From assembly GCA_028718905.1 (NCBI GenBank), contig JAQUKV010000009.1, positions 1 to 50,274 on the forward strand: 50,274 bases of DNA, read 5' to 3'. The notes beneath the pieces were generated by a model. The model saw nothing but the letters and a program-made list of their open reading frames with translations. It did no database searches and was not told where the DNA came from. Both the position numbers and the translations under genes were made by a program. This DNA is from Candidatus Peribacteraceae bacterium. GTDB taxonomy: Bacteria > Patescibacteriota > Gracilibacteria > Peribacterales > Peribacteraceae. Below are positions 32,040 to 40,500 of this stretch, in pieces (the stretch's first letter is position 1; every line of letters begins with the position of its first letter).

Positions 32040-33710
32040 ATGACACCTTCCGCCACCTCCCGTCGGCTGACCATCGTCAGAGCCCTGCTGCTCCCCATGC
32101 TGGCAGCGGTCCTCCTGATCCCCGCAGGCTTCATGGCCGAGGGGACCTCCGAACCCACCCTGTTCCTGCGGCCTCACTGTCCGGATGGCACTACCACGTG
32201 TCCGACGTATACGGTCAAAGATCCGGAAACGCTCCAAACATCACCCCAGAAGAAAGACGACCAACTGCATATGGATCTCGTCCTTTCCAATCCCGGCAAA
32301 AGAAAAATCTCACGCGTACGCGCCTGGCTCCAGTTCAACCCCGCAGTCATGGAAGGGAATGGCATCACCGCCGGAACCGCGCTGCCCACTCCCGCACCCG
32401 GAGAGCTGGAATTCTCTTCCGCAGACGGACTCGTTAAAATCGATGTCTCGGGGGTGGCAAGTCAGGAACCGGCAAGTGAGGAAATCGTTGTGGCCCGACT
32501 CCTTCTGAAAGTGAAATCCGTGCCCCAGACAAAAACGGATGTGTTGAGCTTCTACGACGTTCAACCCACAGGACATACCCGGGTCGTCGCAATCAAGGAT
32601 GCAGGCGGCACGGAGGATATCCTCACGCAGAATCCCGGATCACTCCTGATCGCCTTTGAAACACCTGCAGTCCCCTCATCCTCCTCCTCCTCTTCCTCTT
32701 CCTTATTTGCGAGTTCGACCGCTTCCACCGGATCCGGGGCAAGCTCCGTGTCCGAGCAGTCCGGCAGCGGTTCCAGTGCGAGCAGTAACGCCACTCATGC
32801 CGCCGGCAGCGGCAGCTCCGCAATTTCTTCCATGGTCAGCAGCGCTGCTTCTTCTGTCGCGCCCATTTGCGGCAACGGCATCGTGGAAACCGGCGAACAG
32901 TGTGACGACGGAAACTTCATCGCGGGCGACGGGTGCTCCATCGCCTGCACGACCGAAGTGCAATCGAGTTCCAGTGCGGGGACAGGTTCCGGTTCCGCTT
33001 CTGCCAGTTCCGTGACATCCCGCGTACTCCTTCCGGACGGCATGGCCTGCAGCGAGCATGGCGATTGCAAAGGCGGACTCTGCAGCGGAGGGATCTGCCG
33101 CGGCGATATCCTGAAGGTGGAAAATGGCGGCGCCTGCACCGCACCCAGTCACTGCTTGAGCGGCGTCTGCGAGAGTAACCGCTGCGTGCAAGCCGGCGCT
33201 TCGTCTTCGGCATCGGCTCTGCCACCCATCAGCGGAACCGCATTCGCATTGCTGCAAGTGCGCAACGTGCGCATCACGACGGAGGGCACCAGTCTCTACG
33301 TCGCATGGGATCCCCTCACCTCCTCCCAATTGAAGGCCTACAACCTCTACTACGGCACCACCACGGGCCGCTACATCCAGCGCAAGACGATCTCGGGGGA
33401 CTCGACGAGCATGGCGATTCGCGGCCTGCCCGAGAAGACCACCTACTTCGTCGCCATCCGTGCTCTCAGTACGCAGGATGAGGAATCCGCCTTCAGTCAG
33501 GAGGTCGCCGTCGAAGTGGGCAATGCCAAGACATCCACCGCCCCCCTGACCGGAGATCTTCTGGCCACCAGAAAACCGATCACGGTGCCCGGAGAGACGG
33601 GTATGTCGTCGGTGATCACGCTGATCCTGACGATCTCCGCCGTGACCGGAACCGCCCTCGCCTCCCGCAGACAGATTGTGGCACTGACCTCCACTTCCCG
33701 CGCGCGATGA
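32040..33710 (+). CDS. Modular surface protein: cohesin-like, Cys-rich, Fn3 and sortase sorting signal
   Basis: This is a 556-residue exported protein. A signal segment (about 10-33) is followed by a cohesin-like beta sandwich at about 75-200 (MDLVLSNPGKRKISRVRAWL, FNPAVMEG, ARLLLKVKSV) and a Ser-rich linker (about 205-275). Next is a DUF4215/Myxococcus-type repeat from Cys277 (CGNGIVETGEQCDDGN, GDGCSIAC), a Cys-rich EGF-like stretch (about 335-382) and an Fn3 domain (about 405-490). The end is a sorting-signal-like segment: V516-P-G-E-T-G-M, a 19-residue hydrophobic stretch and a basic tail. The motif has one residue more than LPxTG. It overlaps the next gene in ATGA. It probably binds the neighbouring dockerin and is a sortase substrate. 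Confidence 0.78.
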   Translation: MTPSATSRRLTIVRALLLPMLAAVLLIPAGFMAEGTSEPTLFLRPHCPDGTTTCPTYTVKDPETLQTSPQKKDDQLHMDLVLSNPGKRKISRVRAWLQFNPAVMEGNGITAGTALPTPAPGELEFSSADGLVKIDVSGVASQEPASEEIVVARLLLKVKSVPQTKTDVLSFYDVQPTGHTRVVAIKDAGGTEDILTQNPGSLLIAFETPAVPSSSSSSSSSLFASSTASTGSGASSVSEQSGSGSSASSNATHAAGSGSSAISSMVSSAASSVAPICGNGIVETGEQCDDGNFIAGDGCSIACTTEVQSSSSAGTGSGSASASSVTSRVLLPDGMACSEHGDCKGGLCSGGICRGDILKVENGGACTAPSHCLSGVCESNRCVQAGASSSASALPPISGTAFALLQVRNVRITTEGTSLYVAWDPLTSSQLKAYNLYYGTTTGRYIQRKTISGDSTSMAIRGLPEKTTYFVAIRALSTQDEESAFSQEVAVEVGNAKTSTAPLTGDLLATRKPITVPGETGMSSVITLILTISAVTGTALASRRQIVALTSTSRAR

Positions 33711-34753
33711 CCGATCTGCATCCCAACTGGCAGGCAACCGATCCATCCGAGGAGGAACAATCCCTTCCCGTACACGTTGCAAAGAAACAGACAGATCATA
33801 GGGAGATTCCTGTTCAGAACGCACACCCGCCACGGATGCGGCGTCTCTCGCGCCAGCCGGCTGCCATTGCGGGCATGCTGCTGGCCATCACGATCGGCCT
33901 CTCGTTCTTCTTCGGGTTCGGTCGCGGAACCGAGACCACCGTCCGGATCACCGAACAGGGATTTTCCCCGAGGGCCGTCACCGTCACCGCCGGAGAAGAC
34001 ATCCGCTGGATCAATGAGACCGACCGTCCGCAGATGCTGCAATCCGATGTGCTCTGCACGCGCAATCAGGAATGCTTCTCGACGCGAACCATCGCCCCGC
34101 AGAAAAGTGCGACGCTGACCATCACTTCGGATTTTGACGCCGGCACGTACGCCTACTACAGCATCAGCACACGGGGCATGGAGGCCAGTATCACGGTGCT
34201 GGCGGGCACGGCAGAGACAAAAACCGCCGCCAAGACGGCGACGCAGCAGAATCTTGCACAGACCGTTCCCTTTGGCGACGCTGCACAGGGTTCCGCTGCA
34301 CACGCCGGCGCGAGTCAATCTTCGTCCCTCTACTCCCGGATAGGAAACATGGCATTCGCACTCCCTCCCGCGGACGAGGACGGCTTCGTGGATATCACTT
34401 CCGTACTGACCGGGGACGCAGGCACTTCCTTTGACGGCACTGACAGCGGACAGAGTTCCCTGCCCTTCGGCGCTGCCTCTTCGGACAGCCAAAGCGCATC
34501 TCAAAACCGTTTCACACAACTGCCGGTCAATCCCTACACCGTCAACGGCACACGCACGCACCCCTTCGATGCACAGGGCAAGCCCATTGTCCCGGGAAGC
34601 GCTTCTTCCTTCGCCAAGAGCACACTGCACGGCGGAGCCCCCCGTCCCCTCGCGCAACCCTCGACAGGACCGGCACTCTGGATCACGATTGCGGGCTCCT
34701 TCGCGCTCCTTTTCTTCGCAACACGCAATGTGCTGAAGAAAGCGCATATTTGA
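33707..34753 (+). CDS. Membrane protein with cupredoxin-fold domain and C-terminal sorting signal
   Basis: This is a 348-residue protein. A cytoplasmic N-terminus of about 45 residues precedes a membrane helix (AAIAGMLLAITIGLSFFFGF, about 52-72). Next is a cupredoxin-like domain (about 75-170) with ITEQGFSPRAVTVTAGEDIR and GTYAYYSISTRGMEASITV. In copper proteins the last segment carries Cys and His ligands (such as YYCSIHPGM); here both are Ser, so copper binding is unlikely. A Ser/Ala-rich linker leads to the end Q317-P-S-T-G-P, a hydrophobic stretch and a KKAHI tail, an LPxTG-like sorting signal. It is co-translated with the cohesin gene through an ATGA overlap. Confidence 0.75.
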   Translation: MTDLHPNWQATDPSEEEQSLPVHVAKKQTDHREIPVQNAHPPRMRRLSRQPAAIAGMLLAITIGLSFFFGFGRGTETTVRITEQGFSPRAVTVTAGEDIRWINETDRPQMLQSDVLCTRNQECFSTRTIAPQKSATLTITSDFDAGTYAYYSISTRGMEASITVLAGTAETKTAAKTATQQNLAQTVPFGDAAQGSAAHAGASQSSSLYSRIGNMAFALPPADEDGFVDITSVLTGDAGTSFDGTDSGQSSLPFGAASSDSQSASQNRFTQLPVNPYTVNGTRTHPFDAQGKPIVPGSASSFAKSTLHGGAPRPLAQPSTGPALWITIAGSFALLFFATRNVLKKAHI

Positions 34754-34818
34754 ATAAATAATTTGTTCATATTCCTCTGCGCCTACCATCCCATGCGCGA
34801 GAGCTTTAGAGTGGAACG

Positions 34819-36738
34819 GTGACGGAACCCCCCGCATCTTCCGCTTCCCTGCCCTCCCGTGCCCTGCTCCCCTGGATCATCGGCAGCTTCTTTCTGCTCA
34901 CATTCCTCGTCTACGGCAGTTCACTGACCAACGCGTTCGTGCGGTGGGATGACGGATTGCTCATCTATGAGAATCCCGCCATCCGTTCCATCACCCCGCA
35001 ATCGCTCAAAACGATCTTCACCAGTTACGACCCCGAGCTCTACATCCCCCTCACGTTCTTCAGTTACCAGCTGGACTTTCTGCTCGGTGGCACCAACGCC
35101 ACGATCTACCACATCCAGAACCTCTTCTGGCACACGTTGAATGCCCTGCTGGTCGCATGGCTGCTGCTCAAGCTCACACGACGGGGATGGCTCGCGCTCT
35201 TCGGGGGACTGCTCTTTGCGCTGCACCCGCTGCACACCGAAGCCGTGGCATGGGCGAGCGCGCGCAAAGACGTGCTCTCCACGTTCTTCTTCCTCTTGAG
35301 TGTGATCGCCTATCTGCAGTACCGATCCGATCGCCGGCACAGCACGTACTTCGGCAGCCTCGCGGCATTTCTCCTCGGAATGCTTGCCAAGGTCACCGCG
35401 ATCACGCTCCCTGTGATTTTGATCCTCATCGACATACGTGAGCGCCGCAGGTGGGACCGCACAATGCTCATGGAGAAATTACCGTTCTTCGCGCTCTCCA
35501 TCGTCTTCGGCATCATCGCATTCGTCGGCAAAACAGGCGTGCTCGCCTCTTCCAGCCTGAGTGAAAAACTTTTGATGGCCCCGAAGAGTGCCGTCTTCTA
35601 CATGGAAAAACTCTTCGTTCCCGTCGGACTCTCGGTGCTCTATCCGTTCACCGGCTCCGTCATCCTCTCGCGGCTGGATATCCTCATCCCGTTCCTGCTC
35701 TTCGTCGTGCTGATCGTGATCGCCCTGATTTCGCTGAAGTGGACCCGGGAGATTTTCTTCGGCGTCGCGTTCTTTCTGATCACAGTCTCTCCTACGCTGC
35801 TCAACTTCGCCAAGGGGGATTCCTTCTACTTCGCATCCGACCGCTACGCCTACGTGCCCAGCATCGGGATCTTCTTTCTAATCGTTCTGGCATTCGAACG
35901 TTTCTGCCATGAGCGAACCAAACCCTGCGTCATTGCTGCGAGTTTTCTCTTGGCAGCACTCGGCGTGTTATCCACTTTGCAGGCCAAGACGTGGAGAAAC
36001 AGCGAAACGCTCTTCACACAGGCGCTGAAGATTTCTCCGGATGCCTACGTGGCCCGCGTGAATCTGGGGAATGTGCAGCGCTACCGCGGAGACGAAGAAC
36101 AAGCCATCACCTCCTACAACTCGGCTCTCGCCACAATGCGAAAATTTGGACGGACGGGGGCGGGACTGAATCGTGCCGAATCGAAAACATTGAGCAACCT
36201 CGCCTCTGCGCAGAGAGAACAGAGCGACTTAACAGCGGCACAATCCACCTATCAAGAAGCTCTGCGCAAAAACCCCCAGAACGTCTACGCGCTCCTGGGG
36301 CTGGGTGTGATCGCCGGACAGCAGGGGAACAATGTTGAAGCGGAACGCCTGTACCGGCTGGCGATCATGACTGCGCCGGATTTCGCCCCCGCGCAGCTGA
36401 ATCTGGGAGCACTGTTAGTCGGGCTCAACCGGCTCGAAGAGGGAGTGACCGCGTACCGCGCCGCCCTTGATCTGAATCCCTTCTTTCCGCAGGCACACTA
36501 CAATCTTGGCGTGGCACTCATGAAACTGAATCGCCCGGAGGAAGCTGAGGCCGCCTACCGCGAAGCCATCCGCCTGCAGCCGAAATACACGGCGGCGCGC
36601 ATCAACCTCGGCATCCTGCTCTTCAACATCATGAAAGATCCCGAGGGTGCACAGGCACAATTCGAGGCGATCCTTGCGTACGATCCCAGCAACACGCAGG
36701 CACGCTCAGCTCTGCAGCAAATTCTAGGGACACATTAA
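34819..36738 (+). CDS. TMTC/O-mannosyltransferase-like membrane protein with C-terminal TPR repeats
   Basis: This is a 639-residue protein. The first about 390 residues hold about ten membrane helices with an early WDDGLLIYENPAI loop (the acidic pair typical of GT-C type, dolichol-phosphate-mannose-dependent enzymes), GGLLFALHPLHTEAVAWASA and SDRYAYVPSIGIF. These match the DUF1736/TMTC class of O-glycosyltransferases. Residues about 395-639 contain five or six TPR units (AYVARVNLGNVQRYRGDEEQ, ALLGLGVIAGQQGNNVEA, AHYNLGVALMKLNRPEEA). It could glycosylate Ser/Thr-rich surface proteins such as its neighbours (inference from context). The start is GTG at 34819; a TAGAGT ends 6 nt before it. Confidence 0.8.
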   Translation: MTEPPASSASLPSRALLPWIIGSFFLLTFLVYGSSLTNAFVRWDDGLLIYENPAIRSITPQSLKTIFTSYDPELYIPLTFFSYQLDFLLGGTNATIYHIQNLFWHTLNALLVAWLLLKLTRRGWLALFGGLLFALHPLHTEAVAWASARKDVLSTFFFLLSVIAYLQYRSDRRHSTYFGSLAAFLLGMLAKVTAITLPVILILIDIRERRRWDRTMLMEKLPFFALSIVFGIIAFVGKTGVLASSSLSEKLLMAPKSAVFYMEKLFVPVGLSVLYPFTGSVILSRLDILIPFLLFVVLIVIALISLKWTREIFFGVAFFLITVSPTLLNFAKGDSFYFASDRYAYVPSIGIFFLIVLAFERFCHERTKPCVIAASFLLAALGVLSTLQAKTWRNSETLFTQALKISPDAYVARVNLGNVQRYRGDEEQAITSYNSALATMRKFGRTGAGLNRAESKTLSNLASAQREQSDLTAAQSTYQEALRKNPQNVYALLGLGVIAGQQGNNVEAERLYRLAIMTAPDFAPAQLNLGALLVGLNRLEEGVTAYRAALDLNPFFPQAHYNLGVALMKLNRPEEAEAAYREAIRLQPKYTAARINLGILLFNIMKDPEGAQAQFEAILAYDPSNTQARSALQQILGTH

Positions 36739-36743
36739 AGAAA

Positions 36744-36769
36744 GTCCCGAGTCGCAAGCGACTCGGGAC
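36744..36769. terminator. Bidirectional terminator between the TPR gene and a minus-strand gene
   Basis: GTCCCGAGTCGC, loop AA, GCGACTCGGGAC: perfect 12-bp stem. On the minus strand it is followed by TTTCTTT, a better U-tract than on the plus strand. Confidence 0.85.
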
Positions 36770-36788
36770 ATCATCGGCAAGCACGTTT

Positions 36789-37259
36789 TCATCGGATGAG
36801 AATCGTGGCGGCGATTGCCGTTTCATGTCCATCATGCGGCTGCCACTCGTTCCAGAGAAGACAGGGCGGCTCCACAATGAGCAGAGTACCCTCCTCTTCT
36901 TCGACAACGTCCGGCTCAGGAACCATAACGAACTTCTCGCCGGTCACCAGTGGAATGATCGCACCACCGTACTCATGCCGGTGCGTGGTCCAATCCGCTT
37001 CAATCCACCGCTCAATCCATCGGGACGCCTCCTCGTGTGTCGGAAACTCTTCCGCGTCAATATGCGTCACAAAAAGACGTTCATGACCGGGAGTGTTCCA
37101 TACCATGACAACCGGTGACTTCCAGTCGGGGAAATGAAATACGGACCAGTCCCGTGCATGTGCGATACGCACGGCGTGACCTTCGGCCACACCCACGAGA
37201 TGGAAGTACAGAGGAGCCGTAGCCCCTTTTCCCAAATGCACACTCGTTCGCTTCTTCAT
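36789..37259 (-). CDS. Hypothetical soluble protein
   Basis: This is a 156-residue protein with no family I recognise. It is beta-rich in the first half (APLYFHLVGVAEGHAVRIAH, VVMVWNTPGHERLFVTHI). A helix-rich middle (THEEASRWIERWIEADWTTH) is followed by a His/Glu-containing beta part (EYGGAIIPLVTGEKFVMVP, an EEEEGTLLIVEPP stretch). It has no signal peptide or membrane segment. A terminator lies just downstream. Its 5' region (37260-37554) carries the divergent alpha-2-macroglobulin promoter. The start is the ATG at 37259. Coding status is supported by length and the lack of a competing frame. Confidence 0.65.
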   Translation of the reverse strand: MKKRTSVHLGKGATAPLYFHLVGVAEGHAVRIAHARDWSVFHFPDWKSPVVMVWNTPGHERLFVTHIDAEEFPTHEEASRWIERWIEADWTTHRHEYGGAIIPLVTGEKFVMVPEPDVVEEEEGTLLIVEPPCLLWNEWQPHDGHETAIAATILIR

Positions 37260-37497
37260 CCTTCACATTACTCCATACAAGCATGCGCCTCGTTCAGGTC
37301 ACGAACCATTCGTGATCCATCTGCAGAAAAACAAGAGCGACTCCCAAAACCCCCAATAGATACTGAGAGCCGCTCTCACTTTCAAATGAACCGTGCTGCC
37401 AAAGATCACTGCCCAGAAGGCGAAGCCCTCTGAGCCGGTAAATTGTACAGAAATTGTCCAAATAGTCAATAAGTCAACACCAGACTTGCACGGGAAA

Positions 37498-37527
37498 TTG
37501 AGGGTGATGCGTCAACACCGCTAGCAT
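37498..37527 (+). promoter_or_regulatory. Promoter of the alpha-2-macroglobulin gene
   Basis: TTGAGG (37498-37503), 18-nt spacer, TAGCAT (37522-37527), then a 27-nt leader of mostly C and T, no Shine-Dalgarno sequence. Confidence 0.5.
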
Positions 37528-37554
37528 GAAACTCCTTCTCTTCCACATCCCACC

Positions 37555-40500
37555 ATGTCTCTCTCTGATCGATACAAGTTTGTGACCGCAACCATCGGCC
37601 GTCGGCCACTCGCCCTCGCAACCGTTCTGGTGGTATTCATCACGCTCATCGCCCTCTTTGCGACGGGCACCGTGCGCTTTCCGAGCCGCCAGACCACGAT
37701 GGATTTCGCACTGCGTCAGAGGGTTTCGGCCGCCTCAACACTGCAATTCAGCTTCCCCGCGCTCATGGATCACCAGAGCGTCGTGGAGAATATCACTGTT
37801 CCGGATGCCATGACCGGATCGTGGTTATGGACGGATGAAACGCTCTCATTCCACCCGGCATCGTCGCTGCCTGCGGGCAAGACGGTCATCTTCCGCCTCG
37901 ATCGCGCTGCAAAGAAATCGGATGGCAGCATCCTGGGACAGGATCTGGATTTCACGTTCACCGTGGCCGGTCCTCCCGCGATCGCGGGCCGCATTCCCGA
38001 AGTGGGTGCACAGGACGTCGCGGAAACCTCCAAGATCACTATCATCTTCGACCGTCCCATGATTCCTCTCACGCAGGTGCAGGGCGATGCGGCACAGGCG
38101 CGACTGGCAAACTGGCCCGTGACGATCTCACCCGACACAGCAGGACGGTGGCGGTGGCTCTCGACGGTGGCCGTGGAATTCATCCCCGAGAAGGGACTGT
38201 TGCCGAGCACCCGCTACACCGTCTCGATCCCCAAAGGCATTCAGACCGTCTCGGGTGACAAAACGGAGGAAGATTTCTCTTGGACGTTCGAAACCGCCCG
38301 TCCACAGGTGGCATCCACGGATCCCGTGGCAAACTATTCCCTCGCCGGCCCGACAACACTCCCCTCCCTTACCTTCAACCAGGAAATGGATTCAGGCAGC
38401 GCCAAGGCATTCCTCTCACTCACACGCGACGGGGAAAACGGCACTCCCGAGGAGATCCCCATCCGCTCCGTGGCGTACGGAAAGACCGAAGTGAACAAGC
38501 GCACTGTCTCGGACCGCACAATGCTCGTGATCACCCCCGCAAACCCCCTGACATTTTCCTCAAAATACACGCTGACCGTCGCACCGGGCATCACCGGGGC
38601 CAAAGGCACTCTGGGCAACGGCACAGGATTCACTCTGCATTTCTCGACCGTGGGAACGCTCAAGGTTGAGCAATCCAGCTTCGAGTACAGCCGTGTCTTG
38701 TTCAAATTCTCCAATCCCCTCGCGGAGGATTCCATCAAGAATCAGATGGAAATAACACCTGCAGTCGCGCAGTGGAAAGAAACGGAATGGCAGCTCTCTT
38801 CGTGGCAGGATAACCGCGAGCTCTCAGCCTATCCGCAGTTGAAGCCCTCCACCGAGTACACGATCACGCTCAAGACGGGCATCAAGGACACCTTTGGACA
38901 ATCACTGAAGGAACCCGTCACCTACGCGTTCAAGACACCGCCATTGGACCCGCAGCTCCTGCTCGAATCGAAAGGAGCATTCGGCATCTTCGAGCGCGCG
39001 AAGGCGCCGATCTATCGCATGAAAACCGTGAACATCACAAAAGCGGAGGCCGAGCTTTCTTCCGTTTCCCTCGCAGATTTCCTCGCGTTCCGCAACCTTC
39101 ACCAGCCACCGGATTCCCTTCCGGAAAATCTCACACCTCTGCGGTCGTGGACATACGTTCCCAAGGCAGGAAAAGACATGTGGGACATCCATGACCTCGA
39201 CATGAGCCAGGAGGCGAAGCAGTCACTGCCCTCCGGACTCTTTGCCCTGCGTGTCCGTGCGCCCAACGAAAACGGATATGACGGCAAGCCGCTGCAGTTT
39301 GCGCAGATCTTCGCTCTCACCAATACCACGCTCACACTCAAATATTCGGGTAACCGTGCCCTCGTATGGGCTACAGATCTCACGTCGGGCGATCCCGTTG
39401 GCGGCGCCCAGATCGTCTTCCACGCGCTCGATGGAAAAGAAATCGTGACGGGCAGGACAGATAAAGAGGGCTTCTTCGAAACCGAAATCGACATGCAGCG
39501 CTTCGTCACGTCAATGAACGAATGGGAACCGGAATTCTGGGTCACCGCGAAAAAGGGAGATGACTTCGCACTCGTTTCGAGCCGCTGGAACGACGGCATC
39601 CGGCCGGACATGTTCGGGTTCTTCACCGACTTCTGGAATCCTTCCGACCGCAGTGAGCGCATCCACTCCACCCTCTACACAGACCGCCCGATCTACCGTG
39701 CAGGCGATACGGTGCACTTCAAAGGAATCCTGCGGTCGCGCAACCGCGAGGGACTGCTCTCCCTCCCCGAGAAAAGCCGCACCGTGACCGTGACGGTCAG
39801 AGACAGCAACGGGAATCAGATCCTGAGCAAATCACTGCCGCTTACGGACTTTGGCAGCTTTGCCGATGATGTCCCCATCGATGCCAACGCCCCGCTCGGC
39901 AGTTACCAGATCTCCGCAGGGTTCCAAGAGAGCGCCTATGGGGATGCCTACGGATCGTTCGATGTGCTGGCGTACCGCAAGCCGGAGTACCGCGTGGATC
40001 TGACCACGGAGCGGGAAGACTACTTTCAGGATGACACGGTGCAGGCGGCCATTGAGGGAGCGTACTACTTCGGCGCCCCCATGGGCGGAGCACATGTCGC
40101 ATGGAGAGCGCAGACCACGGACTACTTCTTCAACAAGGTGCAGGATGACTGGTACTCCTTCGGTCTCGAAGACGCATGGTGCTGGCAGAACTGCGAACGG
40201 CAAACGAAGCTCCTGGCGGAAGGCGAAGGCACACTGGATGCCGCAGGAAGGCTCACTGTCTCCGTTCCCGCGAAGATCGACGACAAGCCCGTGAGTCAGA
40301 TTCTCACCATCGAAGCGGATGTGACGGACCCGAACAATCAGGTGGTGAGCAATCGCGTCTCGGTGCCCGTACACAAGGCCGACGCTTATGTGGGCGTCAA
40401 AACACAGGATTATGTGGTGACCCCCGGCACGGACGCTTCGATCGCCGTCGTCACGGTCAGGCCCGATGGCTCTCCGCTTCCGCGCACAACCGTCACCGTG

